Source of the DNA: Psychrobacillus sp. FSL K6-2836
GTDB taxonomy: Bacteria; Bacillota; Bacilli; Bacillales_A; Planococcaceae
Direction: 5' to 3'
Assembly (NCBI RefSeq): GCF_038003085.1
Contig: NZ_JBBOOM010000001.1
Location: 2,790,001 to 2,854,000, forward strand
DNA length: 64,000 bases
The notes beneath the pieces were generated by a model. The model was not told where the DNA came from. It ran no database searches and saw only the letters and a list, made by a program, of their open reading frames with translations. How positions within the stretch are numbered: position 1 is the first letter of the stretch; each line of letters starts with the position of its first letter. The position numbers and the translations under genes were made by a program. Below are positions 42,826 through 51,420 of the stretch, piece after piece.

Positions 42826-42832
42826 TGCTTTT
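42799..42832 (+). terminator. terminator overlapping small gene stop
   Basis: AAAGCATCAGGT (42799-42810) pairs with ACCTGATGCTTT (42820-42831). Confidence 0.85.
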
Positions 42833-42888
42833 ACTTTTAAAATGAAATTTTCAACCACTTTTATGATTAACCTTATGACATAGCATCA

Positions 42889-44211
42889 TCACTCTAAAGT
42901 TTGTTTCTGAAGGTTTAACGGCTTTCTTTTCATTATAAATAATCCATAACCAATTACAGTTCCTACAAGTGAAGGAATAATCCATCCTAGTCCCAACTCT
43001 GCAAATGGTAGATAGCTCATATAAGTATCAAAGATTCCGAATGTGAATCCAAATGCCTTTAGACCATCATATACAGCGACTATTCCAGTTAGCGTAATTG
43101 CCCCGATGTAAACATAAGAAGAACCACAAAATAGCGAATGAAAAAAAGATAATCCGATTAACACAATTGTTAAGGAGTAGGTTGCTACTAAAAATGGAAC
43201 ACTCAAAGATAAAATTGTGTTTAGTCCGAAGTTGGCAAAGCCGAAACTGATGAATGTAAAAAACAAAGCAATTTTTTTAAAGCTAGCTTTCGGCAATAAC
43301 GTATGAAAATAATTCCCGCAGGCAGAAACCAAACCTACACATGTTGTGAAGCAAGCTAACACAAAAATAATTCCTAGCAGCAAATTTCCCCATTGACCGA
43401 ATAACAATAAAGAAGCAGAAGAAAGTAGCACACTCCCATTTTCATATGACCCCAAATCCGCCATTTCTACTCCGATATACCCAAGAGAACAATACACAAC
43501 TGCAAGCAATAATCCAGCTAGTAAACCTGCTTTAAGCATTTCTCTTCGCATCATTTTCCCTTCAGAAACACCCTGTTGCTTCAAGGTAGTCAAAATAACG
43601 ATTCCAAACGCAAGCGCAGCAAGTGCATCCATCGTATTGTAACCTTCCAAAAATCCTTTCAAAAAAGGGGATTGTTCATAATCTAGTGTTGAAGGATCCG
43701 ACGAACCATTTTTTAGTTGCATAAAACCTGTTACGACTAACACGACCATACTTAGCAATAAAAGGGGCGTAATGATTTTCCCCATAAGGTCTACCATTTT
43801 GCTTTGGTTTAAACTAACTAAAAATACAAGAAGAAAAAACACAGCTGTAAAACCAAATAAAGCAAAGGAAGAATCAGAGATAAAGGGTTTAAGACCCATT
43901 TCATAAGCAAGCGTTGCATTACGTGGGATACCTAGAAACGGTCCAATCGATAAATACACGATAACCGTAAATACTAATCCAAATACAGGATGAATGCGAC
44001 CAGCTAGCGTACGAGCCCCGCCTTTAACAAAAGAAAGTGCAGTTAGTACAAGTAGTGGGAGACCAACTGCAGTAACGATAAAGCCTGCAATAGCAAGGGG
44101 AAAGTTTGTCCCAGCATTTGCACCTAAAAATGGGGGGAATATAAGATTTCCTGCCCCAAAAAACATAGAAAATAACATTAATCCTACAAATAGCGTTCTA
44201 GATTTACTCAT
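42889..44211 (-). CDS. brnQ: Branched-chain amino acid transporter, LIVCS family
   Basis: 440-residue sodium- or proton-coupled importer of Leu, Ile and Val, with twelve hydrophobic segments. N-terminal FFGAGNLIFPPFLGANAG is the BrnQ signature. GAGGGAG selects the ATG at 44211 over one 30 bases upstream. Preceded by a T-box riboswitch with an isoleucine-type specifier, so transcription should rise when uncharged tRNA-Ile accumulates. Monocistronic. Confidence 0.93.
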   Translation of the reverse strand: MSKSRTLFVGLMLFSMFFGAGNLIFPPFLGANAGTNFPLAIAGFIVTAVGLPLLVLTALSFVKGGARTLAGRIHPVFGLVFTVIVYLSIGPFLGIPRNATLAYEMGLKPFISDSSFALFGFTAVFFLLVFLVSLNQSKMVDLMGKIITPLLLLSMVVLVVTGFMQLKNGSSDPSTLDYEQSPFLKGFLEGYNTMDALAALAFGIVILTTLKQQGVSEGKMMRREMLKAGLLAGLLLAVVYCSLGYIGVEMADLGSYENGSVLLSSASLLLFGQWGNLLLGIIFVLACFTTCVGLVSACGNYFHTLLPKASFKKIALFFTFISFGFANFGLNTILSLSVPFLVATYSLTIVLIGLSFFHSLFCGSSYVYIGAITLTGIVAVYDGLKAFGFTFGIFDTYMSYLPFAELGLGWIIPSLVGTVIGYGLFIMKRKPLNLQKQTLE

Positions 44212-44261
44212 TTCATTCACTCCCTCGAGATAATGATCCATATTCAGTGAAAAAAAGGCAC

Positions 44262-44495
44262 AAAAAAACTCGCCCCTATAAAAAGGGACGAGACTACTCG
44301 CGATACCACCCTAATTCCGGAAATTTGTCTTTCACAAAAATTCCAGCACTCAGCCAACGTACTATCATACGTGATCCCAAGGTAACGGAGGATAAACCGG
44401 CAAAATTTACAAAAAGTTCAATTTTGCTTCTCAGAGATGATTTCAGAAAAGGACTTAAACATCGACTTTCAGCAAGCGTCGACTCTCTACAGATT
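44262..44495 (-). promoter_or_regulatory. T-box riboswitch, isoleucine-type, upstream of brnQ
   Basis: On the minus strand the conserved T-box AGGGTGGTATCGCG maps to 44312-44299, just before the terminator hairpin CTCGTCCCT/AGGGGCGAG plus T-run (44293-44262). Stem I begins near AGAGAGTCGACGCTTGCTGA (44488-44469). The specifier loop GAA-ATC-A is at 44444-44438, codon ATC for Ile at 44441-44439. An Ile T-box fits the gene controlled. Confidence 0.9.
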
Positions 44496-44544
44496 AAGTG
44501 ACCATTCGTACTTATTCTCTTCAACGAATTTGGATTTGATATAT

Positions 44545-44573
44545 AGCTTACCAACAGAAAATTGAATTGTCAA
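44545..44573 (-). promoter_or_regulatory. promoter of T-box/brnQ transcript
   Basis: On the minus strand TTGACA (44573-44568) and TAAGCT (44550-44545) are 17 bases apart, giving a start about 40 bases before stem I. Confidence 0.6.
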
Positions 44574-45050
44574 TATACGTGGGAAAGTGTTAAACACGTC
44601 AGTAACAATGAAGGAAACATAGCTTACTGAAGTAGTTCCACCAGGTAGAGCAAAAAAGTATTGTAGAATCTGGAGCACTTAAAGAGTGAGATGAAGTATA
44701 CCGATTTTAACAACTCCCAGTGGGACCCAAGAATAATTTGAGAAAAACCGATTCCCACTTATGATGGAGAATTATTTTTTTGATATAAGAAAGTTATACC
44801 TAGTGGAGCAATATGTTTTTCGAAGCTTACCACTCGCTTTCCAAGTACTGGATAAATGATGACTTCCAAGTTATAATTAGATAGTTAAAAAGTAACTATG
44901 AACAAGTTTGAGGGTGGGTTAAAATACCTTTGTATTTTCTCTTTTTCACAATTTTAATATATACATAATCAGTTCTGTTTATAGAACTTGGTAATAATTG
45001 AATCTTGAATTGTTTTGAATGTAGAAGTCCGAGGAGAATGGAGCAAGATA
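44574..45050. other. intergenic region between brnQ promoter and GGDEF gene
   Basis: AT-rich, no supported gene. Short repeats of ACCGATT (44700, 44747) and CCCA are present but make no clear hairpin. The GGDEF promoter is presumably here. Confidence 0.4.
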
Positions 45051-46463
45051 ATGGCGAAAGAATTGTTAAGTAGTTTGCAGACGGAAGTAACCCAGTTAAG
45101 AGCAGAAGGGAAATATCAAGAAACAATCGAAAAAGCAAGTGAGTTGTTAGAGATCGGGACATTATATAATGACCACAAATCGATACTTATTGCTCACATT
45201 AATCAGGCTGCTTCTTATTATTCCATTGGAGATATTGAAGAAGCTTTTGCAAGTATGGAGCATTATGAAGAAATTACACAAGCACATGGTGATGATGCTG
45301 ACTATCTGCAATTATATAATATCTTGTTTTTGTTATATGAATATAACAAACAATATGAAAATGCGAAAGAAACCCTACATAAAAGTATGCAGCTTGCAGA
45401 GCAATTAAAGAAATATAATATTTTGAGAAATGCCTATAGTAATTATAGTCATGTGTGCATCAAACTGGAAGAATATGAAACTGCATTAGAGCAGTCCAAA
45501 AAAGGACTAGCTGCTGCAAAGCTACATGAGCCTAACACTCCTGTTTTAGAAGTACGGGTAATGTTTAATATAGCTCATGCGTATATTTGTTTGAATCTTT
45601 TAGAAGATGCGAAACTAGTGATGGATGAAATGGAAAAGAAGAATGTGTTTGGTACATTTATACGAGAACGCGCACAATTCCAAATGTTAAAAGGGGACTG
45701 GCTAAGTAAGAAGGAAGCGCATAAGGAATCTTTTCAAGCCTATTCAACTGCAAAGGAAATTGTAGATACGTACCAGGATGTATATTTATTAAAGACTATT
45801 CAAGAAAAGCGTTTAAAATTAAGTGAACTAATGGAGGACTTCCATTTATCTTATCAAGTTCAAAAAGAATATATCAACCTTCTGAATATCATTAATGAGA
45901 GAGAAATTGCATATAAGGCTATTAAATTGAATGTTAAACACCAATTATCTAAGATACAGAAAAAAGCTAATATGGATTATTTGACTGGTTTATTTAATCG
46001 GGGTTACTTAAGTGAACTTGCAAATAGTTGGCTCCTTGCTGCAGAAGAAACAAAATCAACAATTAGCTGTATTGCATTCGATTTGGACGGATTCAAGACG
46101 GTTAATGATATGTATGGGCATTTAATGGGTGACAAAGTTATTCGTGAAGTAGGAAGGGTGTGTAAAAGCACATTGAGACCTGGTTTTGTTGTTGGGCGTT
46201 ATGGAGGGGATGAATTTGTGATAATTGGTAGAAATTCTTTAGAAGAGACAGTGATGCTTGCGAATGAAGTGAAAGAAACTATCGCGGACATGAAATTGGT
46301 GGGAAATGATCAGTCCATAAAAATAGCAGCTAGTTTTGGAATTTCTTCGACAGAAGATGATTCACCTAATTCCTTTGACGAGCTTTTCCATTTGGCCGAT
46401 ATGCGCCTCTATAATGCAAAACAAAATGGGAAGAATCAAGTGAATGCAGGTAACTTAGTATAG
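45051..46463 (+). CDS. TPR-GGDEF diguanylate cyclase
   Basis: 470 residues, cytosolic. The N-terminal ~300 residues are TPR-like helical hairpins (for example NAYSNYSHVCIKLEEYETAL), followed by a helical linker and a GGDEF domain (~315-468) with MDYLTGLFNRGYL, DLDGFKTVNDMYGHLMGD and an intact RYGGDEFV. An RxxD inhibition site is not obvious. Synthesises c-di-GMP in active members, probably gated by protein contacts through the TPRs. Pairs conceptually with the HD-GYP protein at 28.6 kb. Ends at terminator 46494-46530. Confidence 0.92.
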   Translation: MAKELLSSLQTEVTQLRAEGKYQETIEKASELLEIGTLYNDHKSILIAHINQAASYYSIGDIEEAFASMEHYEEITQAHGDDADYLQLYNILFLLYEYNKQYENAKETLHKSMQLAEQLKKYNILRNAYSNYSHVCIKLEEYETALEQSKKGLAAAKLHEPNTPVLEVRVMFNIAHAYICLNLLEDAKLVMDEMEKKNVFGTFIRERAQFQMLKGDWLSKKEAHKESFQAYSTAKEIVDTYQDVYLLKTIQEKRLKLSELMEDFHLSYQVQKEYINLLNIINEREIAYKAIKLNVKHQLSKIQKKANMDYLTGLFNRGYLSELANSWLLAAEETKSTISCIAFDLDGFKTVNDMYGHLMGDKVIREVGRVCKSTLRPGFVVGRYGGDEFVIIGRNSLEETVMLANEVKETIADMKLVGNDQSIKIAASFGISSTEDDSPNSFDELFHLADMRLYNAKQNGKNQVNAGNLV

Positions 46464-46781
46464 GTAATATAAGTACAAAAATTTAAGCTCATAAAACAAG
46501 CTTCTTTTTCTAAAAAAGGGGCTTGTTTTTTTTGTTTAGTATACTCTGATCTCTATTCATCTAAATTTAGGGTACCATGAAATGTGTTAGCTCAGGATAA
46601 AGTGAACTCGGAATGACCTTTAAATTATTAGGATTTTCATATAAATTACACAGTTGGCTTTATAAAATAATGTGAATTCAATAAATACTTTATTATTTAT
46701 TGAGTTTTCCGAAAATCATTTATTAATTTAAATAAATTAATTATAATAGTTTAAAATATGATTTCGAAAGAAGAGTGGGAT
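46464..46781. other. intergenic region: terminator then AT-rich promoter region
   Basis: AAACAAGC (46494-46501) and GCTTGTTT (46521-46528) end the GGDEF transcript. The rest is AT-rich; TATAAT at 46742-46747 is a good -10 for the Lrp-type gene. Confidence 0.55.
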
Positions 46782-47222
46782 ATGGATATTATTGATGCAA
46801 AAATTCTGGAGGCTTTAAAGCATAATGGAAGGTCTACAGCTTCTGAAATTAGCAAAAAAGTAAATCTGTCTATACCTGCAGTATCAGAACGGATTAAAAA
46901 ATTAGAAGAAGCAAATGTCATTGAACAATATACAGTTAAGATAAACCGTGAAAAAATGGGATACAAATTGCTAGCAATTATTTTTGTAAATATCGATCAT
47001 GCTGCCAATATTCAACACTTTAGAAAATCGATTATTCAGTTGTCCGAAGTGATTGAATGTCATCATCTGGCAGGTGCGTATGATTATATGTTAAAGGTAT
47101 TGATAGAAGATACGGGCAAGTTAGAGATTTTTCTAAGTGAAAAGTTAAAATCCATTCAAGGGGTCCAGAAATCCAACACATTGATTGTTTTATCTACTTT
47201 AAAAGAAATATCAAACAGGTAG
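46782..47222 (+). CDS. Lrp/AsnC-family transcriptional regulator
   Basis: 146 residues. N-terminal HTH (DIIDAKILEALKHNGRSTAS, recognition helix LSIPAVSERIKKLEE) and C-terminal RAM/Lrp effector domain with AGAYDYMLKVLIED. A frame from 46758 exists, but that ATG is only ten bases after a TATAAT box, so 46782 is preferred. Eleven bases before a LysE-type exporter, whose expression it probably activates in response to amino acid. Confidence 0.9.
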   Translation: MDIIDAKILEALKHNGRSTASEISKKVNLSIPAVSERIKKLEEANVIEQYTVKINREKMGYKLLAIIFVNIDHAANIQHFRKSIIQLSEVIECHHLAGAYDYMLKVLIEDTGKLEIFLSEKLKSIQGVQKSNTLIVLSTLKEISNR

Positions 47223-47233
47223 GAGAATAGCGG

Positions 47234-47887
47234 ATGATTTGGAAAGGAATTAGATTTGGAATGTTTCTGCAGATTGCTGTAGGACCTATCTGCATTTTTA
47301 TATTTCAAACTGCAGCTACATCTGGTTTTTTAGCAGCAGAAACGGGTGTGTTGGGGGTAGCTCTGATTGATGGCTTGTTTATACTTGCGGCAATTTTGGG
47401 AATAGGTAAGATGCTGAATAGGCATCGGAAATTGAAAGAAATTATTCGTTACTTTGGAGCAGCAGTCCTTGTTGTGTTTGGTTTAAGTAGTATAGCAGGA
47501 GGTTTTGGGTTATCGATCATCCCAAGCTTTAACTTTCTCTCTCAACAAAGTATAGAAACTGTATTTTGGAAAACACTTGTTTTAACTCTCTCCAATCCAT
47601 TAACGATTCTTTTTTGGGCGGGTGTTTTTGCAACGAAGCTAGTGGAAGAAAATATTAAGCAGAAGGATATATATTTTTTTGGACTAGGTGCCGTGTTATC
47701 AACCCTCATTTTTCTTACGTTTATTTCAATATTAGGTAGCTATCTAACTATTTTTTTGGAGACAGTTGTTCTAAAAGTATTAAATGTAATTGTTGGAATA
47801 ACGTTGGTGATCTTTGGGATACGTACAGTGTGGAGACAAAATTATGACCAATTGGATTCCCATGAAATAACAGGACAAGACAGGTGA
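47234..47887 (+). CDS. LysE-family amino acid exporter
   Basis: 217 residues, six hydrophobic segments; the N-terminal FLQIAVGPICIFIFQTA corresponds to the LysE/RhtB motif, and TLSNPLTILFWAGVFA to the central conserved segment. AGGAGAATAG precedes the ATG. Co-transcribed with the Lrp-type regulator. Exports an excess amino acid; substrate unknown. Terminated at 47874-47912. Confidence 0.88.
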   Translation: MIWKGIRFGMFLQIAVGPICIFIFQTAATSGFLAAETGVLGVALIDGLFILAAILGIGKMLNRHRKLKEIIRYFGAAVLVVFGLSSIAGGFGLSIIPSFNFLSQQSIETVFWKTLVLTLSNPLTILFWAGVFATKLVEENIKQKDIYFFGLGAVLSTLIFLTFISILGSYLTIFLETVVLKVLNVIVGITLVIFGIRTVWRQNYDQLDSHEITGQDR

Positions 47888-47912
47888 ATGATCTTCACTG
47901 CCTTGTCTTTTT
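47874..47912. terminator. bidirectional terminator
   Basis: GACAAGACAGGTGAA and TTCACTGCCTTGTC pair across TGATC, with T residues following, between the LysE gene and the converging reductase-like gene. Confidence 0.82.
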
Positions 47913-47914
47913 TG

Positions 47915-48448
47915 TTATCTTTTCACTTCATAATGCAACTCTGCAAATTGATTAAAACGATTGATGCTCTTTAAGGTAAGCTCTAATTCAAAATCAACTT
48001 CTTTAAACAAAGGAATTCCTTTTCCGATTAAAACAGGAGACACTGTAATAATTAGTTCATCCACTAATTTTTCCTTGATAAATGAGTGGATTAAATCTCC
48101 ACCGCCCATTACCCAAATATCTTTACCTTCTTTGTTTTTCAAATGATTTGTAAAGTCGACTACATCTCCACTGAAGAATTTGACGTTTTCATTATCCTCA
48201 CTGACGGTTCTGGAGAAAACATAGCATTCCTTACCCTCATAGGGGAAGCTTTCCAATTCTTGTTCTAGAAGCCAGTCGTAAGTGCGTCTGCCCATAATTA
48301 CCGTATCTACTGTTTCGTAGAAGTCAGAATAGCCATTATCTCCTTCACCATCTACCTTAAACAACCACTCCAAAGAGTCGTCTTTGGTCGCAATATACCC
48401 ATCTAAGCTTGTCGCAATGAACAATACAATTTTTCTTTGATTCATCAT
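47915..48448 (-). CDS. Dihydrofolate reductase / RibD C-terminal-like protein
   Basis: 177 residues. Opening IVLFIATSLDGYIATKDDSLEWL, then VIMGRRTYDWL and DIWVMGGGDLIHSF match the DHFR-like RibD_C family (YyaP/YwjB type), a Rossmann-like NADPH fold whose stand-alone members have no settled reaction. Often annotated as dihydrofolate reductase family; it is unlikely to be the housekeeping DHFR. Monocistronic. Confidence 0.88.
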   Translation of the reverse strand: MMNQRKIVLFIATSLDGYIATKDDSLEWLFKVDGEGDNGYSDFYETVDTVIMGRRTYDWLLEQELESFPYEGKECYVFSRTVSEDNENVKFFSGDVVDFTNHLKNKEGKDIWVMGGGDLIHSFIKEKLVDELIITVSPVLIGKGIPLFKEVDFELELTLKSINRFNQFAELHYEVKR

Positions 48449-48496
48449 AAGCCTCCTATTGTTAATTTAATATGTAAATTTCTAGAGAAACCAGCA

Positions 48497-49129
48497 TTAA
48501 ACAGGTCGTACATATGATAAGAGAATGTCTTTTAATACACGTCGCTGAATTAGTGGATCTATATCTTCCTCAAGAAAAGAAATAGGTGCTTTCAATACGA
48601 CATTATTTACGAAAGTCCCAAAAGTGTTAATGATAGTTATGAGGGTTTCTTTGATGGATAGATCCGTTCGAATGGACCCATCAGTTTTACCATCTTCAAT
48701 AATTGGAATAAGGCTATTACTAATTTGTTTTTGGATTTCTATATAGTCTTCAATGTCTGGTAATGGCTCTTTTGTAAAAGAAGCATAGCTTTCAAAAGCT
48801 TCCCTAAACTTGGAAGAGTTACTCTCGTCTTGATCTTCGAGCAAGTAATTTAACACATCCTCTAACCGTTCATATGCCGTCTTAGGTGAGGATGCAATCT
48901 TTGTGAATGCAGGAAGTATTCTTTCAAGGTTTTGAATAGCAACAGCAACGATAAGTTTATCTTTTTTAGGGAAATACCGAAAAACTGTAGCGATTCCGAC
49001 TTCTGCTTCTTTAGCTACATCTTGCATTTGGACGCTATCTAATCCAAGTTCAAGAAATAAGCGCTCAGCTGCAGATACGATATGTTGATAACGTGTAGAT
49101 TTATTTTGTTCCCGAACACTTAGTGGCAT
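48497..49129 (-). CDS. TetR-family transcriptional regulator
   Basis: 210 residues. N-terminal HTH with AAERLFLELGLDSVQMQDVA and recognition segment VGIATVFRYFPKKDKL; variable all-helical C-terminus for ligand and dimerisation. Divergent from the SDR gene at 49244; a 7-3-7 palindrome at 49203-49219 is its probable operator. Ligand unknown. Confidence 0.9.
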   Translation of the reverse strand: MPLSVREQNKSTRYQHIVSAAERLFLELGLDSVQMQDVAKEAEVGIATVFRYFPKKDKLIVAVAIQNLERILPAFTKIASSPKTAYERLEDVLNYLLEDQDESNSSKFREAFESYASFTKEPLPDIEDYIEIQKQISNSLIPIIEDGKTDGSIRTDLSIKETLITIINTFGTFVNNVVLKAPISFLEEDIDPLIQRRVLKDILLSYVRPV

Positions 49130-49202
49130 TGGATAACCTCCTTTATTTTTTTATTATACATCGTTTAAGTTTGCATCTGTCCATTTTGAGGAGTAAAATA
49201 AG

Positions 49203-49219
49203 TGATAGTTAGACTATCA
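49203..49219. promoter_or_regulatory. TetR-type palindromic operator
   Basis: TGATAGT-TAG-ACTATCA, a perfect 7-base inverted repeat, lies 25 bases before the SDR start and 74 bases before the divergent tetR start. Confidence 0.7.
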
Positions 49220-49243
49220 AAATATAATCATGAGGTGAAAAAA

Positions 49244-49993
49244 ATGAGATTAACAGGCAAAGTAGCGGTAATTACAGGAGCAGGAAGCGGAATGGGAGAA
49301 GCGGAAGCACTTATGTTTGCAAGAGAGGGTGCTAAAGTTGTCGTAACAGACATCAATTTCGAAGCAACAGAAGCTGTAGTCGCACAAATTAAAGAAGCTG
49401 GTGGAGAAGCGATTGCTATCAAACATAATGTTGCTTCAAAAGAAGATTGGGAAAACGTTTATAACAAAACAGTAGAAGCATTTGGCAAATTAGACATTTT
49501 GGTAAACAATGCAGGAATTTCATTGGCTAAGGATTTCATGGAACAGACAGAAGAAGACTGGGCGCGCACATATGCCATCAACATCAACGGTACGATGCTT
49601 GGTATGCAACTTGCGATTCCTTTGATGGAGAAAAATGAAGGTGGTTCAATCGTGAACATTTCTTCCATCTCTGCATTAACAGGTATGGCTGGAGCAGGAG
49701 CTTACACAGCTTCAAAAGGTGCTGTACGTTCAATCACAAAAGCAGCAGCAGTTGACTACGGTAAGAAAAATATCCGTGTTAACTCCGTACACCCAGGCTA
49801 TATCGTGACACCAATGAGTGCACCACATATGGAACATCCGGATTACAAGAATTATTTCTTGTCTCAAATTGCCCTACCGAATCTTGGGAAAGCCGAAGAA
49901 GTGGCTTCAGCGGTATTGTTCTTAGCATCAGACGAAGCAAGCCATATCACTGGTATTGAGTTACCGGTGGATGGTGGTGTTACAGCGAAATAA
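49244..49993 (+). CDS. Short-chain dehydrogenase/reductase (SDR)
   Basis: 249-residue classical SDR: TGAGSGMG cofactor loop, NNAG, catalytic Ser in NISSISALTG, Y-x3-K as YTASKGA, and C-terminal DGGVTAK. The start at 49244 follows GAGGTG. Single-gene unit, probably repressed by the divergent TetR protein. Family members reduce ketones or oxidise alcohols with NAD(P); no finer call is possible. Ends at hairpin 50034-50077. Confidence 0.9.
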   Translation: MRLTGKVAVITGAGSGMGEAEALMFAREGAKVVVTDINFEATEAVVAQIKEAGGEAIAIKHNVASKEDWENVYNKTVEAFGKLDILVNNAGISLAKDFMEQTEEDWARTYAININGTMLGMQLAIPLMEKNEGGSIVNISSISALTGMAGAGAYTASKGAVRSITKAAAVDYGKKNIRVNSVHPGYIVTPMSAPHMEHPDYKNYFLSQIALPNLGKAEEVASAVLFLASDEASHITGIELPVDGGVTAK

Positions 49994-50033
49994 GAGAAAA
50001 GAGCTTCTGAACGTAGAAGTTATATAGTTAATG

Positions 50034-50078
50034 AAGAGTTTGTAGAAGTGATGATGTCACTTTTGCAAACTCTTTTTT
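50034..50078 (+). terminator. terminator after SDR gene
   Basis: AAGAGTTTG and CAAACTCTT with an inner GAAGTGA/TCACTTT stem, then six T. Confidence 0.85.
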
Positions 50079-50193
50079 GTGAAGTAGAAAATGTGAAAAT
50101 GGAATTTTTATTAAAAAGTTCGAATATGGTGTATATAACGAAGAGTGGACAAGAATTCTATTATTGCTGCTCTTATGATAAGGGGGCTAGTTG

Positions 50194-51027
50194 ATGACAG
50201 TGTCGGAAAGAAAGTATGTAGAAGTAGATCCTGGTGTAGAATTATATGTTCAAGATGTAGGAAGTGGAGATCCTATTGTTTTCATCCCTGGCTTTACATT
50301 TACAACCGAGGTGTTTACCCATCAAGTCGAACATTTCGCCAAAACAAATCGAGTAATTGTTATCGATCCAAGAAGTCATGGTCGTTCATCGATTACGTTA
50401 CAAGGAAATGATTATGTAACACACGGAACGGATTTGGCAAAAGTACTCAATTCATTACAAATAAAAAACGTTACACTAGCAGGATGGTCGTTCGGGTGCT
50501 TAACAATTTGGGAGTATCTTAAACAGAACGGCTATGACAATGTAAAATCACTTATTTTCATTGACATGTCACCAAAGGCATTGTCGACAAACGATGTAGA
50601 AGATTGGGTGGAAGGTCCCCTTAATGATATTGGGGCGATCTATAACACTTATTTGCGTAATCCGGCAGGTCAAAGGGAATTTATGAAGGCGTATACAACA
50701 AGCGTCATGGTGCAACGTGATGTAAGCGAGGACGAGTTGAATTGGCTAGTAGAGCAATCCCTAAAAACCCCCTATTATATTGCTGCGAATTTATTTGCTT
50801 CGGGCATGTTCTCTGATTATCGTGAAGAAGCGAGAACAGCTAGTGAAACAGTACCCACATTGACAATTGTTGCAGAACATTGGTCAGCTCCAGCAATTGA
50901 ATTTACGCAAAATGTTTCTCCCAAATCCTCTATAGAAGTACTCGGCGGACACTTGATGTTCTGGGAACATAGTAAGCGATTTAACGAGCTTGTAAATCGA
51001 TTTTTGTCCGAAAAAATATCCCTTTAA
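50194..51027 (+). CDS. Alpha/beta-hydrolase fold protein
   Basis: 277 residues. Nucleophile elbow GWSFGC, oxyanion region PGFTFTTEVF, RSHGRS loop and C-terminal His in GGHLMFWEHS complete the fold. AAGGGGG favours the ATG at 50194. Reaction unknown; esterase, haloperoxidase-like or C-C hydrolase are all possible. The last 167 bases (50857-51023) recur almost exactly at 53297-53463, carrying the catalytic His region. That repeat brackets the DUF262 gene. Confidence 0.88.
   Translation: MTVSERKYVEVDPGVELYVQDVGSGDPIVFIPGFTFTTEVFTHQVEHFAKTNRVIVIDPRSHGRSSITLQGNDYVTHGTDLAKVLNSLQIKNVTLAGWSFGCLTIWEYLKQNGYDNVKSLIFIDMSPKALSTNDVEDWVEGPLNDIGAIYNTYLRNPAGQREFMKAYTTSVMVQRDVSEDELNWLVEQSLKTPYYIAANLFASGMFSDYREEARTASETVPTLTIVAEHWSAPAIEFTQNVSPKSSIEVLGGHLMFWEHSKRFNELVNRFLSEKISL
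50857..51023 (+). repeat. 167-bp direct repeat, left copy
   Basis: Identical to 53297-53463 except for two substitutions (CTCC/CTAC and CGGC/CGGA), with no indels at offset 2440. It is the 3' end of the hydrolase gene, up to but not including its stop codon. Confidence 0.95.
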
Positions 51028-51420
51028 TCGAAAAGATTTAGTTTATTTACTACAATTTAATATAGAAAATACAACTCTACCTTCTGCTCTCTGAGGGGGC
51101 TCGTATGGACACGCTTTTCTTGGTTGGAGTAGCCGCCTGAAACGAAGACCAAGTAAATGTGTACAAAACCTACAGATTACATCTAACATGCCTTTCGATT
51201 AAATATAGGGAGGTTGAATAGCCGTAATGTGTCTATTGTAGTAGAAACTCTAATAGAAATGCAGACTTAATATGTGATTCTGAGTCTGCTTTTACAACAT
51301 CCTCTAAAGTGTTGATTATTAATACATTACTTCAAATATTAATGATTGTTTAGCAGATTTAGCTTGATATACTGAGATTACAGTAATAGCGAAAAAAACC
51401 TGGAAAGGGAGTGTGAACTG
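51028..51420. other. intergenic region before DUF262 gene
   Basis: No gene. A degraded GC-rich patch at about 51088-51135 (GAGGGGGCTCG, GGACACGCTTTTC, GGAGTAGCCGCC) resembles the composite repeat tail. ATAGAAATGCAGACTT at ~51251 with AGTCTGC at ~51281 resembles the tctA terminator and could be a relict terminator. Confidence 0.45.
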
